From Hyphomicrobiales bacterium (GTDB taxonomy: Bacteria; Pseudomonadota; Alphaproteobacteria; Rhizobiales; Methyloligellaceae): a stretch of 49,335 nt of DNA. Location: NCBI GenBank assembly GCA_021775595.1, contig JAJFHN010000003.1:1-49335 (forward strand), given 5' to 3'. The notes beneath the pieces were generated by a model. That model saw nothing but the letters and a program-made list of their open reading frames with translations. It did no database searches and was not told where the DNA came from. Shown here one piece after another: positions 15,625-26,521 of the stretch; position 1 is the stretch's first letter; each line of letters opens with the position of its first letter. The position numbers and the translations under genes were made by a program.

Positions 15625-16596
15625 GTGTCGCTGCAAGCTGACATACTTGTCGACCGGAGGCGCCTAAAGCGCCGGCTCGTTTTTTGGCGGCTGGCCGCAA
15701 TTGCCTTGGTACTGGGCCTGATAACCGTACTGGTCGTCCAGATCGACGAGCTGGCCGTCGCGGCCGGCCTGCGGCCCCACATTGCACGCGTCAACGTCAC
15801 CGGCATCATTCAAGACAACCGCGAACAGCAACAGTTGCTGCGCGACCTGGCCAAGAACGATCAGGTCAAGGCGATCATTCTGAGCATCAACAGTCCCGGC
15901 GGTACGACGACCGGTGGCGAGTCCCTCTATGAGGCGATACTCGAAGCCGGCGAAAAGAAGCCTGTCGTCGCCGTCTTCGGCACAATTGCGACATCGGCGG
16001 CGTATCTCATTGCCCTGGCCAGCGACCAAATCGTCGCCCGCGCCAACACCATCACGGGCTCTGTCGGCGTCATCTTCCAATGGGCCGAGGTGACCGAGCT
16101 CATGAAGACCATCGGCGTCAAGGTCGAGGAGATCAAATCCGGCAAGCTGAAAGCGACGCCGTCGCCTTTCCAGCCGCTAGACGAGGCCGGCAGAAAACTG
16201 ACCGAAGAGATGGTGCAGGAATCGCAGGCTTGGTTTCTCGGCCTGGTCTTGAAGCGCCGCAAGGTTGAGGCCGACGCCGTACCGGGGCTCAGGGACGGGC
16301 GTATCTTTTCGGGCCGCCATGCCCAACAGCTCAAGTTGATCGATCAAATCGGCGGCGAGCAGACGGCCGTCAAATGGCTGGAGACAGAGCGCGACATTAC
16401 ACCCGACCTCAAGATCATCGATTGGGAGCCAGCCGAAGACAACGGGCTTGGATTGAGTTCGTCAATCGCCCGCGGCTTGGCCCGCGTGTCGGGCCTGGCG
16501 CCTCAAACGATACAAAGTTTGTTGTTTGGCGGCTCCACAGGGAATGCCGTTCAACTTGACGGCTTGGTCTCGCTTTGGCACCCTTCAGCGGAGTGA
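15625..16596 (+). CDS. sppA: Signal peptide peptidase SppA (short form)
   Basis: A 323-residue inner-membrane serine protease of family S49 that degrades cleaved signal peptides. One membrane anchor lies at about 20-42 and the protease domain faces the periplasm. SINSPGG at 87-93 forms the oxyanion region. Ser124 in GTIATSAAYLIA is the nucleophile and Lys176 in SGKLKATPSPF is the general base; the 52-residue spacing agrees with the short Bacillus form. It begins at GTG after AGGAG. It sits between rpsA and ihfB, a common alphaproteobacterial order. Confidence 0.93.
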   Translation: MSLQADILVDRRRLKRRLVFWRLAAIALVLGLITVLVVQIDELAVAAGLRPHIARVNVTGIIQDNREQQQLLRDLAKNDQVKAIILSINSPGGTTTGGESLYEAILEAGEKKPVVAVFGTIATSAAYLIALASDQIVARANTITGSVGVIFQWAEVTELMKTIGVKVEEIKSGKLKATPSPFQPLDEAGRKLTEEMVQESQAWFLGLVLKRRKVEADAVPGLRDGRIFSGRHAQQLKLIDQIGGEQTAVKWLETERDITPDLKIIDWEPAEDNGLGLSSSIARGLARVSGLAPQTIQSLLFGGSTGNAVQLDGLVSLWHPSAE

Positions 16597-16650
16597 CAGC
16601 GCCGATTAGATCAGTAACTTCAAGGCGGTCGCTCAAAATGGAGCACGCGC

Positions 16651-16944
16651 ATGATTAAGTCTGAGCTGATCCAGAAATTGGCAACGTCCAATCCACATCT
16701 TTATCAACGCGACATCGAGCGCATCGTGAACGTAATTTTCGATGAGATCGTTGCCGCGCTTGCCCGCGGCGAGCGGGTTGAGTTGCGCGGATTTGGCGCC
16801 TTCACGGTCAAACACCGCGCCGCGCGCCAGGGCCGAAACCCCCGCACCGGCGAAACTGTTTTCGTCGATGAAAAATTTGTGCCCTTCTTCAAGACCGGCA
16901 AAGATCTGCGGGAGCGGCTCAATCGCAATTACAGGGGGACCTGA
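16651..16944 (+). CDS. ihfB: Integration host factor subunit beta
   Basis: A 97-residue DNA-bending protein of the HU/IHF family that pairs with IHF-alpha. It shows [11 protein letters not shown], the dimer helices, the [11 protein letters not shown] turn and the arm RNPRTGE whose Pro intercalates in bent DNA. Its length and C-terminal helix fit IHF-beta better than HU. Position downstream of rpsA and sppA supports the beta subunit. Confidence 0.94.
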   Translation: MIKSELIQKLATSNPHLYQRDIERIVNVIFDEIVAALARGERVELRGFGAFTVKHRAARQGRNPRTGETVFVDEKFVPFFKTGKDLRERLNRNYRGT

Positions 16945-16994
16945 GTCCGGCTGCAATGAGCTGGCTCTGCTGAGGTCCTTTTGGAGTAGTTGAC

Positions 16995-17336
16995 GTGGGC
17001 GTTCTCAAAAAGCTGGTGTGGGTGCTTATGGCCGCGGTTGCCGTGGCGCTTGCGGTTGCCAACCGTCATAACGTTTTTTTCGTGCTCGATCCCACCACGG
17101 TCGAGGACACGCCTCTGGCCATCGAGGCGCCGCTGTATCTGCTGATATTTATCGCGCTCGGCGCGGGCGTCTTGATCGGAAGCTGTGCAACTTGGTTGCG
17201 CCAGGGCAAGTGGCGGCGCCGCGCACGCGAGCAGACGGGCGAGGCCGAACGCTTGCAGCGCGAAGCCGACCGCCTGACATCCCAGCTCGAACATACAGAC
17301 CAGCCCCGTCTGCCTGAGCCGACGACCAGCGAATAG
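16995..17336 (+). CDS. LapA (DUF1049) membrane protein
   Basis: A 113-residue inner-membrane protein starting at GTG. It has helices at about 5-20 and 43-65, between them the short loop with NRHNVFFVLDP, and a cytoplasmic basic/coiled-coil tail from about 70 (WRRRAREQTGEAERLQREADRL). This is the LapA/YciS type, which in enterobacteria works with LapB in tuning LPS synthesis. No lapB gene follows here; trpF does. Confidence 0.85.
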   Translation: MGVLKKLVWVLMAAVAVALAVANRHNVFFVLDPTTVEDTPLAIEAPLYLLIFIALGAGVLIGSCATWLRQGKWRRRAREQTGEAERLQREADRLTSQLEHTDQPRLPEPTTSE

Positions 17337-17359
17337 AGCCGGGCGAGATTGCATCGACC

Positions 17360-18019
17360 ATGAGCGTTAAAATCAAGATTTGTGGCGTCAGCGACAATGA
17401 CGCCCTCGACGCAGCACTCGACGCTGGCGCCGATTTCTTTGGCCTTGTGTTCTATCGCCAGAGCCCCAGACATGTCTCGCACGAGCGCGCGCGGGCACTG
17501 ATCGCGCGCGCCGGCTCACGCGCTAAGTCCGTCGCGCTGCTTGTGGACCCAACATTGGAAGAGGCCATAGAGACCGCGCGCCAAACGGGCCCCGACCTGA
17601 TCCAACTGCACGGTTCAGAAAGCCCGCAATTGGTCGCCGAAATCAAAGCTGCAACGGGCTTGCCCGTGATCAAGGCCGTGGCCGTGGGAAGCCTGTCTGA
17701 TGCCACAGGCGCGGGCGCGTTTGCGGGTATTGCCGATTTCGTTCTTTACGACGCAAAGACGCCCCAAGACGGGCCTGATGATTTGCCCGGGGGCAATGGC
17801 GTTGCCTTCGACTGGCACATGCTTGACGACATTAAGGACAAGGACCATTTCATGCTCTCGGGCGGGCTGACGCCTGATAATGTGGCCGCCGCGATCAGCT
17901 TCACCAAAGCGCCAATGATCGACGTCTCATCGGGCGTCGAACGCCGGCGCGGCGAAAAAGACCCTGAGCTGATCCGACGTTTCATCGCCGCCGCCCGCGC
18001 GGCCCCGCAACTGGGATAG
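17360..18019 (+). CDS. trpF: Phosphoribosylanthranilate isomerase
   Basis: A 219-residue TIM-barrel enzyme that converts phosphoribosylanthranilate to its ribulose form in tryptophan synthesis. KIKICGVS with Cys8 holds the general base, VDVSSGVE-like sequence near the end ([12 protein letters not shown]) binds phosphate, and [15 protein letters not shown] is a family signature. It is ten bases from trpB, so trpF-trpB-trpA form one operon; trpE, trpD, trpC and trpG are elsewhere, as usual in Alphaproteobacteria. Confidence 0.95.
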   Translation: MSVKIKICGVSDNDALDAALDAGADFFGLVFYRQSPRHVSHERARALIARAGSRAKSVALLVDPTLEEAIETARQTGPDLIQLHGSESPQLVAEIKAATGLPVIKAVAVGSLSDATGAGAFAGIADFVLYDAKTPQDGPDDLPGGNGVAFDWHMLDDIKDKDHFMLSGGLTPDNVAAAISFTKAPMIDVSSGVERRRGEKDPELIRRFIAAARAAPQLG

Positions 18020-18029
18020 CGACCAGATC

Positions 18030-19262
<1,233 letters not shown>

Positions 19263-19267
19263 CGGCC

Positions 19268-20107
19268 ATGAGCGAAATCGCCCTCGATACGCGCATTGAG
19301 CACCGCTTCGCCAGGCTTGGCGTCGAAGGCCGGGCCGGGCTGGTCGCCTTCATCACAGCCGGCGATCCCGATCTTGAGACCAGCCAAGCGATTCTCGAGG
19401 CCCTGCCAAAAGCAGGTGCCGATCTGATCGAGCTCGGCATGCCGTTCTCTGATCCGATGGCCGACGGCCCCGCGATCCAAGCCTCATCGCAACGGGCTCT
19501 CGCGGCCGGACAAACCATGAAAAAGACACTCGCCATGGTCGCCAAATTTCGCAAAAGCGACGCCGAGACGCCGATTGTGTTGATGGGCTACTACAATCCC
19601 ATTTATGTCTATCCCGGCGATGCGTTCTTGGCCGATGCCCAGGCGGCCGGCGTCGATGGATTGATCATCGTCGATCTGCCGCCCGAGGCCGACGACGAAC
19701 TGTGCCTACCCGCCATGCAGGCCGGCCTCAACTTCATCCGATTGGCCACGCCGACAACCGATGACAAACGGTTGCCTCGGGTTCTCGAAAACACGTCGGG
19801 CTTCCTATATTATGTATCGATCGCTGGAATAACGGGTACCAAAGCACCCGACGTATCTCAGGTAGGCCCACAGATTGCCCGCATTAAAAAACAGACGAGC
19901 TTGCCGGTTGCGGTGGGCTTTGGCGTCAAAGAACCCCAGCAAGTCGAAGCCCTTGCACGGGTTGCCGACGGAATTGTTGTGGGATCAGCATTGGTGCGCG
20001 TAATCGAGGACAATTTGGGTTCGGGCGAAGAGACCGTTGCGCGCGTCAGTGACTTGGTGCGCGCCCTCGCCGGGGCGCTGGCGCCCGAGCCGGTCACCGC
20101 CAAATAG
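19268..20107 (+). CDS. trpA: Tryptophan synthase alpha chain
   Basis: A 279-residue TIM-barrel enzyme that splits indole-3-glycerol phosphate and channels indole to TrpB. Catalytic Glu55 ([10 protein letters not shown]) and Asp66 (MADGP) are present at the usual spacing of 11. The start [14 protein letters not shown] at 19268 lies just after the trpB stop; an open stretch upstream in this frame is inside trpB and is not used. Confidence 0.97.
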   Translation: MSEIALDTRIEHRFARLGVEGRAGLVAFITAGDPDLETSQAILEALPKAGADLIELGMPFSDPMADGPAIQASSQRALAAGQTMKKTLAMVAKFRKSDAETPIVLMGYYNPIYVYPGDAFLADAQAAGVDGLIIVDLPPEADDELCLPAMQAGLNFIRLATPTTDDKRLPRVLENTSGFLYYVSIAGITGTKAPDVSQVGPQIARIKKQTSLPVAVGFGVKEPQQVEALARVADGIVVGSALVRVIEDNLGSGEETVARVSDLVRALAGALAPEPVTAK

Positions 20108-20153
20108 ACGCATAATCTGCTAAGGTCGATAAAGTGAGAAGGCGTACAAATAC

Positions 20154-21209
20154 GTGAATTGGATCAACAAACTCGTCCGTCCGAAGATCAGCCGCATCCT
20201 GCGCAAGCGCGAGATGCCGGACAATCTATGGGTCAAATGCCCTGAAACCGGGCAAATGATTTACTTCAAGGACCTGCAGGCGAACCAATTCGTCGTGCCC
20301 TCCAGCAATTATCACATGCGCATGGATTCTGCGGCGCGCCTCAAGGCCCTGTTTGATGAGGGCGAATACGAGTCAATCGAGTTCCCCGAAGTCTCGCCCG
20401 ATCCGTTGAAATTCCGCGATGAGCGCCGTTATACGGAGCGTTTGAAGGACGCCCGCTCCAAGACCGGCATGCAGGACGCGCTGCTCGCAGGCCGCGGCTT
20501 GCTGGACGGCCTTGGCATTGTGGCCGCCGTTCAGGATTTCCGTTTTCTCGGCGGCTCGCTGGGCCGGGCAGCGGGCGATGCGGTCATCACGGCAATGCGC
20601 GCTGCCGTTGATGATAAGGTCCCCTTTATTCTATTTGCGGCCTCCGGTGGCGCACGCATGCAAGAGGGCATCCTCTCGCTGATGCAAATGCCGCGGACGA
20701 CAATTGCCGTTCAGGAGCTGGCAGAGGCGCACCTGCCTTACATCGTCGTTTTTACAAATCCGACAACCGGCGGTGTCACAGCGTCCTACGCTATGCTGGG
20801 CGACGTGCACATTGCCGAGCCTGGCGCCCTGATCGGATTTGCCGGACCGCGCGTGATCGAACAGACCATTCGCGAAAAATTACCACTGAATTTCCAGCGC
20901 TCCGAATACCTGTTGGAACACGGCATGATCGACATGGTGGTTCACCGCCACGAATTGCGCGGTACGTTGAGCCGATTGTGCCGCATGATGATGAACGAGC
21001 CGATGGGCGATCGCCCGAGCATTGAGGCAGTCGAAACGCCATCGGTTCAGATCGACGGCGACGACGCTGGCGCTCCCCCACCGCATACCCAGATCACAGA
21101 GGCCAACAATGTCGGGCACGGCGACGACGATGGCGCACACGACCTACCCGCTGATGCCGAGCGAGACGACAGCGGCGAGCGGTTCCGCGTTCCGCCCGAA
21201 ACCGATTAG
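20154..21209 (+). CDS. accD: Acetyl-CoA carboxylase carboxyltransferase subunit beta
   Basis: A 351-residue subunit that with AccA moves the carboxyl group from carboxybiotin to acetyl-CoA at the start of fatty acid synthesis. It begins at GTG. The crotonase-type core is clear ([43 protein letters not shown]). The N-terminal zinc ribbon of the E. coli protein is degenerate: only Cys29 of four cysteines remains, as seen in rhizobial homologues. A Asp/Gly/Pro-rich tail of about 60 residues follows residue 290. The trpA-accD-folC order is conserved in this class. Confidence 0.95.
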   Translation: MNWINKLVRPKISRILRKREMPDNLWVKCPETGQMIYFKDLQANQFVVPSSNYHMRMDSAARLKALFDEGEYESIEFPEVSPDPLKFRDERRYTERLKDARSKTGMQDALLAGRGLLDGLGIVAAVQDFRFLGGSLGRAAGDAVITAMRAAVDDKVPFILFAASGGARMQEGILSLMQMPRTTIAVQELAEAHLPYIVVFTNPTTGGVTASYAMLGDVHIAEPGALIGFAGPRVIEQTIREKLPLNFQRSEYLLEHGMIDMVVHRHELRGTLSRLCRMMMNEPMGDRPSIEAVETPSVQIDGDDAGAPPPHTQITEANNVGHGDDDGAHDLPADAERDDSGERFRVPPETD

Positions 21210-21230
21210 TCTCCACCAGGCAGCCCGCCC

Positions 21231-22607
21231 GTGACGTCCCCAGCAGCCAAGGGCAGCGCACCGCCCACCGAGCCTTTGCAGTCGCCCTCGAGCGCCGAAC
21301 TGCTGGCGAACTTAAAACAGCTGTTTCCAAGAGAGATCGACCTATCGCTCGGCCGCATTGAACGCTTGCTGACGGCGCTCAACCAGCCGCAAGCCGATTT
21401 GCCGCCGGTCATTCACGTTGCCGGCACAAACGGCAAAGGCTCCGTCATTGCGTTCATCCGAGCGATTTTCGAGGCGGCCGGTAAAAAGGTTCACAGCTAC
21501 ACCTCTCCCCATCTCATCGATTTCCATGAGCGTATCCAACTCGCAGCCGACGGTGGCGCCCAGCCCATCAGCGACGAGCAGTTGACCGACGTGCTGAAAC
21601 AGACCGCCGAGGCCAATAATGGCGAAGCGATCACCTATTTCGAGGTCATCACGGCGGCGGCATTCCTCGCTTTCAATTCACGGCCCGCCGACTTCGCCTT
21701 ACTGGAGACGGGACTGGGCGGCCGGCTCGACGCGACAAATGTGGTGGCGCGCCCGCTGCTCACCGTCATCACCCCCATCTCGATCGATCACACCTCTTAT
21801 TTGGGCTCGACTTTGGCGGAAATCGCCTACGAGAAGGCCGGCATCTTGAAGCCGGGCGTCACGTGCGTCGTGGCACCCCAGGACGATGAGGCGCTTGGCG
21901 TCATCGAAGCACGCGCGGAGGAATTGGGCGCGCCTTTGCTGGTTGCCGGGCGCGAATGGGACGCGCACGAACAACATGGCCGCCTGATTTACCAAACCGC
22001 CGGTGAACTGCTCGATTTACCGATGCCACGCTTAGCCGGCCGCCACCAAATCGAAAATGCGGCCTGCGCGCTGACCGCGGCGCGTGTCTGTTTGGGCGGC
22101 GCAGCGAGCGCGCGCGCGCTGCACGATGGCCTGCTTGCTGCCACTTGGCCGGGGCGGCTTGATCGGCTTGGCCCGGGTTCACTCTATGAGTACGTCCATC
22201 CCCAGACGGAAATTTGGCTCGACGGCGGCCACAACGCCGCCGCCGCTGTTGCCCTAGCCCGTACTATGGCCGAGCTCGAAGAGCGCGTTCCGCGACCGCT
22301 CCACCTTGTTTGCGGCATGATGGCGAGTAAGGATGCTCGCGCCTTCTTTGACGCATTTCAGGGATTAAGCCAGTGGGCCGGTACCGTGCCCATTCCTGAT
22401 AACGCCAATGCCTTCAGCGCCGACGCTCTCGCCCAAGAGGCTCGCGCCATGCTCATTCCGGCCGAAGCCACGGGCGGTATCGCCGAGGCGCTGGCCACGA
22501 GCCGGGCCATCGCGGGCGATCAACCGGTGCGCATTCTCATTGCCGGTTCGCTTTATCTTGCAGGTCACGTGCTGAAGCTGCACACGGGCGTGGCGAACGT
22601 CGCCTAG
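21231..22607 (+). CDS. folC: Bifunctional folylpolyglutamate synthase/dihydrofolate synthase
   Basis: A 458-residue Mur-ligase-type enzyme that adds glutamate to dihydropteroate and to folates. IHVAGTNGKGSV at about 61-72 is the P-loop, SYTSPHLIDFHERIQ binds folate, and ALLETGLGGRLDATNVV and ISIDHTSYLGSTLAEIAYEKAGI are further signatures. It starts at GTG 21 bases after accD. It converges with trxA. Confidence 0.95.
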   Translation: MTSPAAKGSAPPTEPLQSPSSAELLANLKQLFPREIDLSLGRIERLLTALNQPQADLPPVIHVAGTNGKGSVIAFIRAIFEAAGKKVHSYTSPHLIDFHERIQLAADGGAQPISDEQLTDVLKQTAEANNGEAITYFEVITAAAFLAFNSRPADFALLETGLGGRLDATNVVARPLLTVITPISIDHTSYLGSTLAEIAYEKAGILKPGVTCVVAPQDDEALGVIEARAEELGAPLLVAGREWDAHEQHGRLIYQTAGELLDLPMPRLAGRHQIENAACALTAARVCLGGAASARALHDGLLAATWPGRLDRLGPGSLYEYVHPQTEIWLDGGHNAAAAVALARTMAELEERVPRPLHLVCGMMASKDARAFFDAFQGLSQWAGTVPIPDNANAFSADALAQEARAMLIPAEATGGIAEALATSRAIAGDQPVRILIAGSLYLAGHVLKLHTGVANVA

Positions 22608-22616
22608 ATATTTGAG

Positions 22617-22636
22617 CAGACCAATCCCGAGGTCTG
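22617..22636. terminator. Weak inverted repeat between converging folC and trxA
   Basis: CAGACC and GGTCTG bracket eight bases in the 39-base gap between the two stops. The stem is only six pairs and has no U tract, so it could be a weak bidirectional terminator or chance. Confidence 0.25.
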
Positions 22637-22646
22637 ACCGATCAGC

Positions 22647-22979
22647 TTAGACCGTGGCACTGATCGTAGCGTTGATCCAATCGAGCAGCTTGCCCTTGGG
22701 CTGAGCGCCCATCTGCGTCGATGCCACCTCGCCGCCACTGAATATCATCAGTGTCGGAATCGCCCGGATGCCATATTTGCCCGGCGTCGATGGATTCTCG
22801 TCGATATTGAGTTTTGCCACCTTGATCTTGCCGCCCATCTCCTCGGCGATCTCCTCAAGCGCAGGAGCGATCTGTTTGCACGGTCCACACCACTCCGCCC
22901 AAAAATCCACGATAACCGGCGTGTCGGACTGCAGAACCTCGGTTTCGAATGTGTCGTCGGAAACCGTCGATGTTGCCAT
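22647..22979 (-). CDS. trxA: Thioredoxin 1
   Basis: A 110-residue thioredoxin fold with the redox pair Cys31-Gly-Pro-Cys34 in FWAEWCGPCKQ and the cis-Pro loop (IRAIPTLMIF). It is cytoplasmic and reduces disulfides in enzymes such as ribonucleotide reductase. GGAGAAC precedes the ATG. It follows addA on the same strand after 67 bases, as in many rhizobia. Confidence 0.96.
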   Translation of the reverse strand: MATSTVSDDTFETEVLQSDTPVIVDFWAEWCGPCKQIAPALEEIAEEMGGKIKVAKLNIDENPSTPGKYGIRAIPTLMIFSGGEVASTQMGAQPKGKLLDWINATISATV

Positions 22980-23046
22980 CTGTTGTTCTCCTGTTTTGGG
23001 GGCCTTGGACTCTTAAAAAACAAGGCGGAAAGGAATTGCACGAAAC

Positions 23047-26000
23047 CTATGTGTCGGCTCGGGGAGCGTCAAGACCTGGCGCAGCCGACCGCAACAGGCG
23101 CTCCTCATAGCCATCAAGCAGATCATGTGGAATGGGCATCAAGCGCGGCGCCGCGGTCCAGACGATGGCACAGCGAACCTGCCGGTCGGGATAGGCCCTC
23201 ACGAGGGCGGCCCGATAGGCCGCAAGCTGGGCCAGATAGGCAGGCGCCGTGTCTTCGACGCGTTTCGGTGGCGGCCGGTTCGTCTTGTAATCGGCAATCA
23301 AAATTTCGTTATCACGCACCACCAACCGGTCGATCTGACCTGAAATCTCGATCATGGGCCTGTCTTCGCTTCCGCCCAATCGGGCGACAATAGGAACTTC
23401 GGCCATGCTGCCCGGCTCAAACAACGGAGCGAATGTGTCTTGACGCAACAGCTCCAGCGTCTCGTCAACGCATTGGTTGCGCTCAGCCTCGCCGAGCGCC
23501 TTGCCGTTCAATTCAATGAACTTCGCTGCCGCCGAATCCCAATGCCGTGGATCGATTTCCGGCAAATGTTCGAGCAGCGTATGGATCAACCTGCCTCTCT
23601 GATAGCGGGACTGATCGGCAAGCGCACTGGGCGATGGGGAGGGTTGAGTGTCGAACGAGCCCGTTACCCCGCCCGGTTCGGCGAGCACGGCCGAGGGCGT
23701 GACATTGACGAGCGCCGGCGGCGCCTCCGCCACGCCTTCGCTTGCCCAATTGGGTCTGGCGACGTCTTGACGAGCCGTTTTTTCCGTTTCGATCTGTGGC
23801 GGCTTCGCTTCCCCGCCCGCCATCCGCCAGATGGCGTCTGGGTCCTCACCCACTTTATCGAGATCACTTTCCAGCGCATCGAACACCAGATCGTACCAAC
23901 ATCCAGGGCGCCGACCCTTGCCGTCTTCGAAACCACAAACGTAGAGCTGGTCGCGCGCGCGCGTCATGGCGACGTAGAGCAGGCGGTGATACTCCTGAAT
24001 ATCTTGCGCCTGAGCCTTTCGCCGGGCGTCATCAAGCGGGCCGATTTGACCAGCGCCCGGTGGTATCCATACATCGGCGCCTTCAACGTCGACCAACCGC
24101 GCACCCCCACCGGCCTGGGGCGCGGTACACGTGTCTGGCAGAAACACGATCCCCGATTCCAATCCCTTGGCGCCGTGCACTGTCATGATGCGCACCTCGT
24201 TGCGCCCCTGCTCCATGTCGCGCTTGATCTCGGCATCAGCGCGCGCCGTCCGATGCAGAAATCCCTGCATGGACGGGGGATCCAGCTCGTCATACGCCAG
24301 GGCCGCGTTGAGAAATTCGTCAATGGCATCGGCCGCGTCGGGCCCAATGCAGGCGATCAACTGCAACCGCGCCGCGCCATTGTTCTCCTCCAAAAGCGCC
24401 GAAAAGAACTCATAGGGCGCCATGAAATCGACGCGCGCCTGCCAAGCCGTCAACTTCTCCGCCGCCGCGCCAAAGCGCTGATCCACATTTGCCCGGCTGC
24501 GAAGCGCATCCCACAGCGAGCCTTCCCGGCCATATCCCAGGGTAAAAAGCGCATCATCGTCGAGACCGATGAGCGGACTTTTCAGTACACAGGCCAGCGA
24601 CAGATCATCCTGCGGCGCCAACATCACCGCGCCGAACGCCATTAAGTCCATCACTGCGAGCTGCTCGGTCAAGCGCATGCGATCGGCGCCCGCGACGGGA
24701 ATTCCATGTTCCTTCAACGCCCGGATCATCGGCAGCGCGAAGGGGTGGCGCTTGCGCACCAGGATCAATATATCGCCCGGTTCGATCGGTGTGCCGCGCG
24801 AGGGGAGAATGGCGCCTTCCGCGCGCCAGGTCTGAATTTGCCGCGCGATGCGCCGCGCCAACCTGGAGGCCGCATCCCCCAACGCTTGATCGTCTTCCAG
24901 CGGGGCAAACGGCGCGGACGCCTCCAACTTAACGTTTTCGACAACTGGCCAGACCTCGACCAGACCGTGCTCGCCGTGTCGATTGGCATGATGCAACACG
25001 CGCTCGCCCCGCCATGACACACCGTCTGCCGCCTCATCAGCGCCGAAGACGCGATCCACCGCTTCAAGAACGGTGGGCGAGGAGCGGAACGATAAATTGA
25101 ACGGTACACGCGACCAGGGCCGCTTTGCGCTCTTGGCACGCTTTTCGAACGACCGGCCGGCCTCGGCGAATTGCTCGGGCTCGGCGCCCTGAAAACGGTA
25201 AATCGACTGCTTCTCATCGCCCACGGCGAACACCGTGCGCACCGCTTCGCGCGCGCCCTCGCCGGAGAAGAATTCGTCCGCCAGAGCGTTAATGACGCGC
25301 CACTGAGCGGGGCTGGTGTCTTGCGCCTCGTCCACCAGAATATGGTCAATGCCACCATCGAGCTTATAGAGCACCCATTGGGCCGCATCCGATTCCTTCA
25401 GCAGAAAGCCGGTGCGGGCAATGAGATCGTCATAGTCGAGCGCTGAATGTCCGTCCTTCAGCGCGCCATAGGATTGCGCCACCGCCTCGCGAAAGGCCGA
25501 CAGCGCCGCATTGGCGTTCAGCGCTTCATGGGCCTTATGGGCGCGCCACAAGTCGAAGAAGCGGTCGCGCGCGTCCTCAAGCGCCAGTTTGAGGTTGGGA
25601 TGCGCGAGCGCCAGATCCTTGGTGATCATGGTGCTGAGCGGTGTGTCTGCTTTTGTCAGAAATGCATCGCGCAAAGCAGCGACCCGTTGTGGCAGACCCG
25701 ATGCATCGCGCGCGCGCGTCAGAGCATCGGCCCGGACCATGTCCGATTTCTTTCCCTGCTGCAGTTTCGCGACGGCCTCGTCGATGGCCACATTGTCCAT
25801 GACTTGAGCCATCTCCGCGACGGAGTGGTCCTCGCCACCGGTCTCAAGCCCCAATGCCCGCGCCAAGCGTTGGGTCGCCGATTTTCCGTCGTCCGCCAAA
25901 CTCTCGCTTCGCAACGCGGCCCGCAACAAATCTCGAAAGGTGCCCTCGTTTGTCCGGGCAACCAGATCAGTCAGCGCGAGGCCGAGCGCAGACTGCGGCT

Positions 26001-26517
26001 CAGCCGCCGCAACCCGCAGTACCCTGTCTACCGCGCGCTGCTGCAACTCAGACGCCAGCGCCTCGTCGAGAACGGAAAAATCTGGCGCAATACCCGCCTC
26101 CAATGGAAATCTGTGCAACAGGCGCTCGCAAAAGCCGTGAATCGTGTTGATCTTCAGCCCGCCCTTTGTTTCCAAGGTCAATGTGAACAGCTGGCGTGCA
26201 CGCGCGGATACTGACTTATCAGCCGGGCGGCCGGTGAGTGATTGCAGCTCGCTGGCCAGTGCCGGTTCGTCCATCGCAACCCAATTCTTCAAATCGACGT
26301 AGAGCCGGTTCTGCATCTCTGCCGCGGCCGCATTGGTGTATGTCAGGCAAAGAATACGGGCCGGATTAGCGCCTTGCAGCAAGAGGCGCTTAAGACGGGC
26401 GATGAGCACCGATGTCTTGCCGGTACCGGCACTGGCCGAGACCCAGACCGAAGCGCCGGGATCTGCCGCTGTGCGCTGATTGACGTCCGTTTCAGTTTTG
26501 ATTGCGTCCCTGTCCAT
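23047..26517 (-). CDS. addA: Double-strand break repair helicase-nuclease subunit AddA
   Basis: A 1156-residue UvrD-type helicase with a C-terminal nuclease, partner of AddB in resecting DNA breaks for RecA. The Walker A loop is SASAGTGKT near 27-35, with ILVDEAQDTSP and TVHGAKGLE as helicase motifs II and V and LLYVAMTRARDQLYV as motif VI. The RecB-type nuclease site is ILIADYKTNRPP near the C-terminus. The ATG at 26517 lies four bases after the addB stop and gives the family-typical start; 55 more codons upstream overlap addB and are not used. Confidence 0.95.
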   Translation of the reverse strand: MDRDAIKTETDVNQRTAADPGASVWVSASAGTGKTSVLIARLKRLLLQGANPARILCLTYTNAAAAEMQNRLYVDLKNWVAMDEPALASELQSLTGRPADKSVSARARQLFTLTLETKGGLKINTIHGFCERLLHRFPLEAGIAPDFSVLDEALASELQQRAVDRVLRVAAAEPQSALGLALTDLVARTNEGTFRDLLRAALRSESLADDGKSATQRLARALGLETGGEDHSVAEMAQVMDNVAIDEAVAKLQQGKKSDMVRADALTRARDASGLPQRVAALRDAFLTKADTPLSTMITKDLALAHPNLKLALEDARDRFFDLWRAHKAHEALNANAALSAFREAVAQSYGALKDGHSALDYDDLIARTGFLLKESDAAQWVLYKLDGGIDHILVDEAQDTSPAQWRVINALADEFFSGEGAREAVRTVFAVGDEKQSIYRFQGAEPEQFAEAGRSFEKRAKSAKRPWSRVPFNLSFRSSPTVLEAVDRVFGADEAADGVSWRGERVLHHANRHGEHGLVEVWPVVENVKLEASAPFAPLEDDQALGDAASRLARRIARQIQTWRAEGAILPSRGTPIEPGDILILVRKRHPFALPMIRALKEHGIPVAGADRMRLTEQLAVMDLMAFGAVMLAPQDDLSLACVLKSPLIGLDDDALFTLGYGREGSLWDALRSRANVDQRFGAAAEKLTAWQARVDFMAPYEFFSALLEENNGAARLQLIACIGPDAADAIDEFLNAALAYDELDPPSMQGFLHRTARADAEIKRDMEQGRNEVRIMTVHGAKGLESGIVFLPDTCTAPQAGGGARLVDVEGADVWIPPGAGQIGPLDDARRKAQAQDIQEYHRLLYVAMTRARDQLYVCGFEDGKGRRPGCWYDLVFDALESDLDKVGEDPDAIWRMAGGEAKPPQIETEKTARQDVARPNWASEGVAEAPPALVNVTPSAVLAEPGGVTGSFDTQPSPSPSALADQSRYQRGRLIHTLLEHLPEIDPRHWDSAAAKFIELNGKALGEAERNQCVDETLELLRQDTFAPLFEPGSMAEVPIVARLGGSEDRPMIEISGQIDRLVVRDNEILIADYKTNRPPPKRVEDTAPAYLAQLAAYRAALVRAYPDRQVRCAIVWTAAPRLMPIPHDLLDGYEERLLRSAAPGLDAPRADT

Positions 26518-26521
26518 GACG

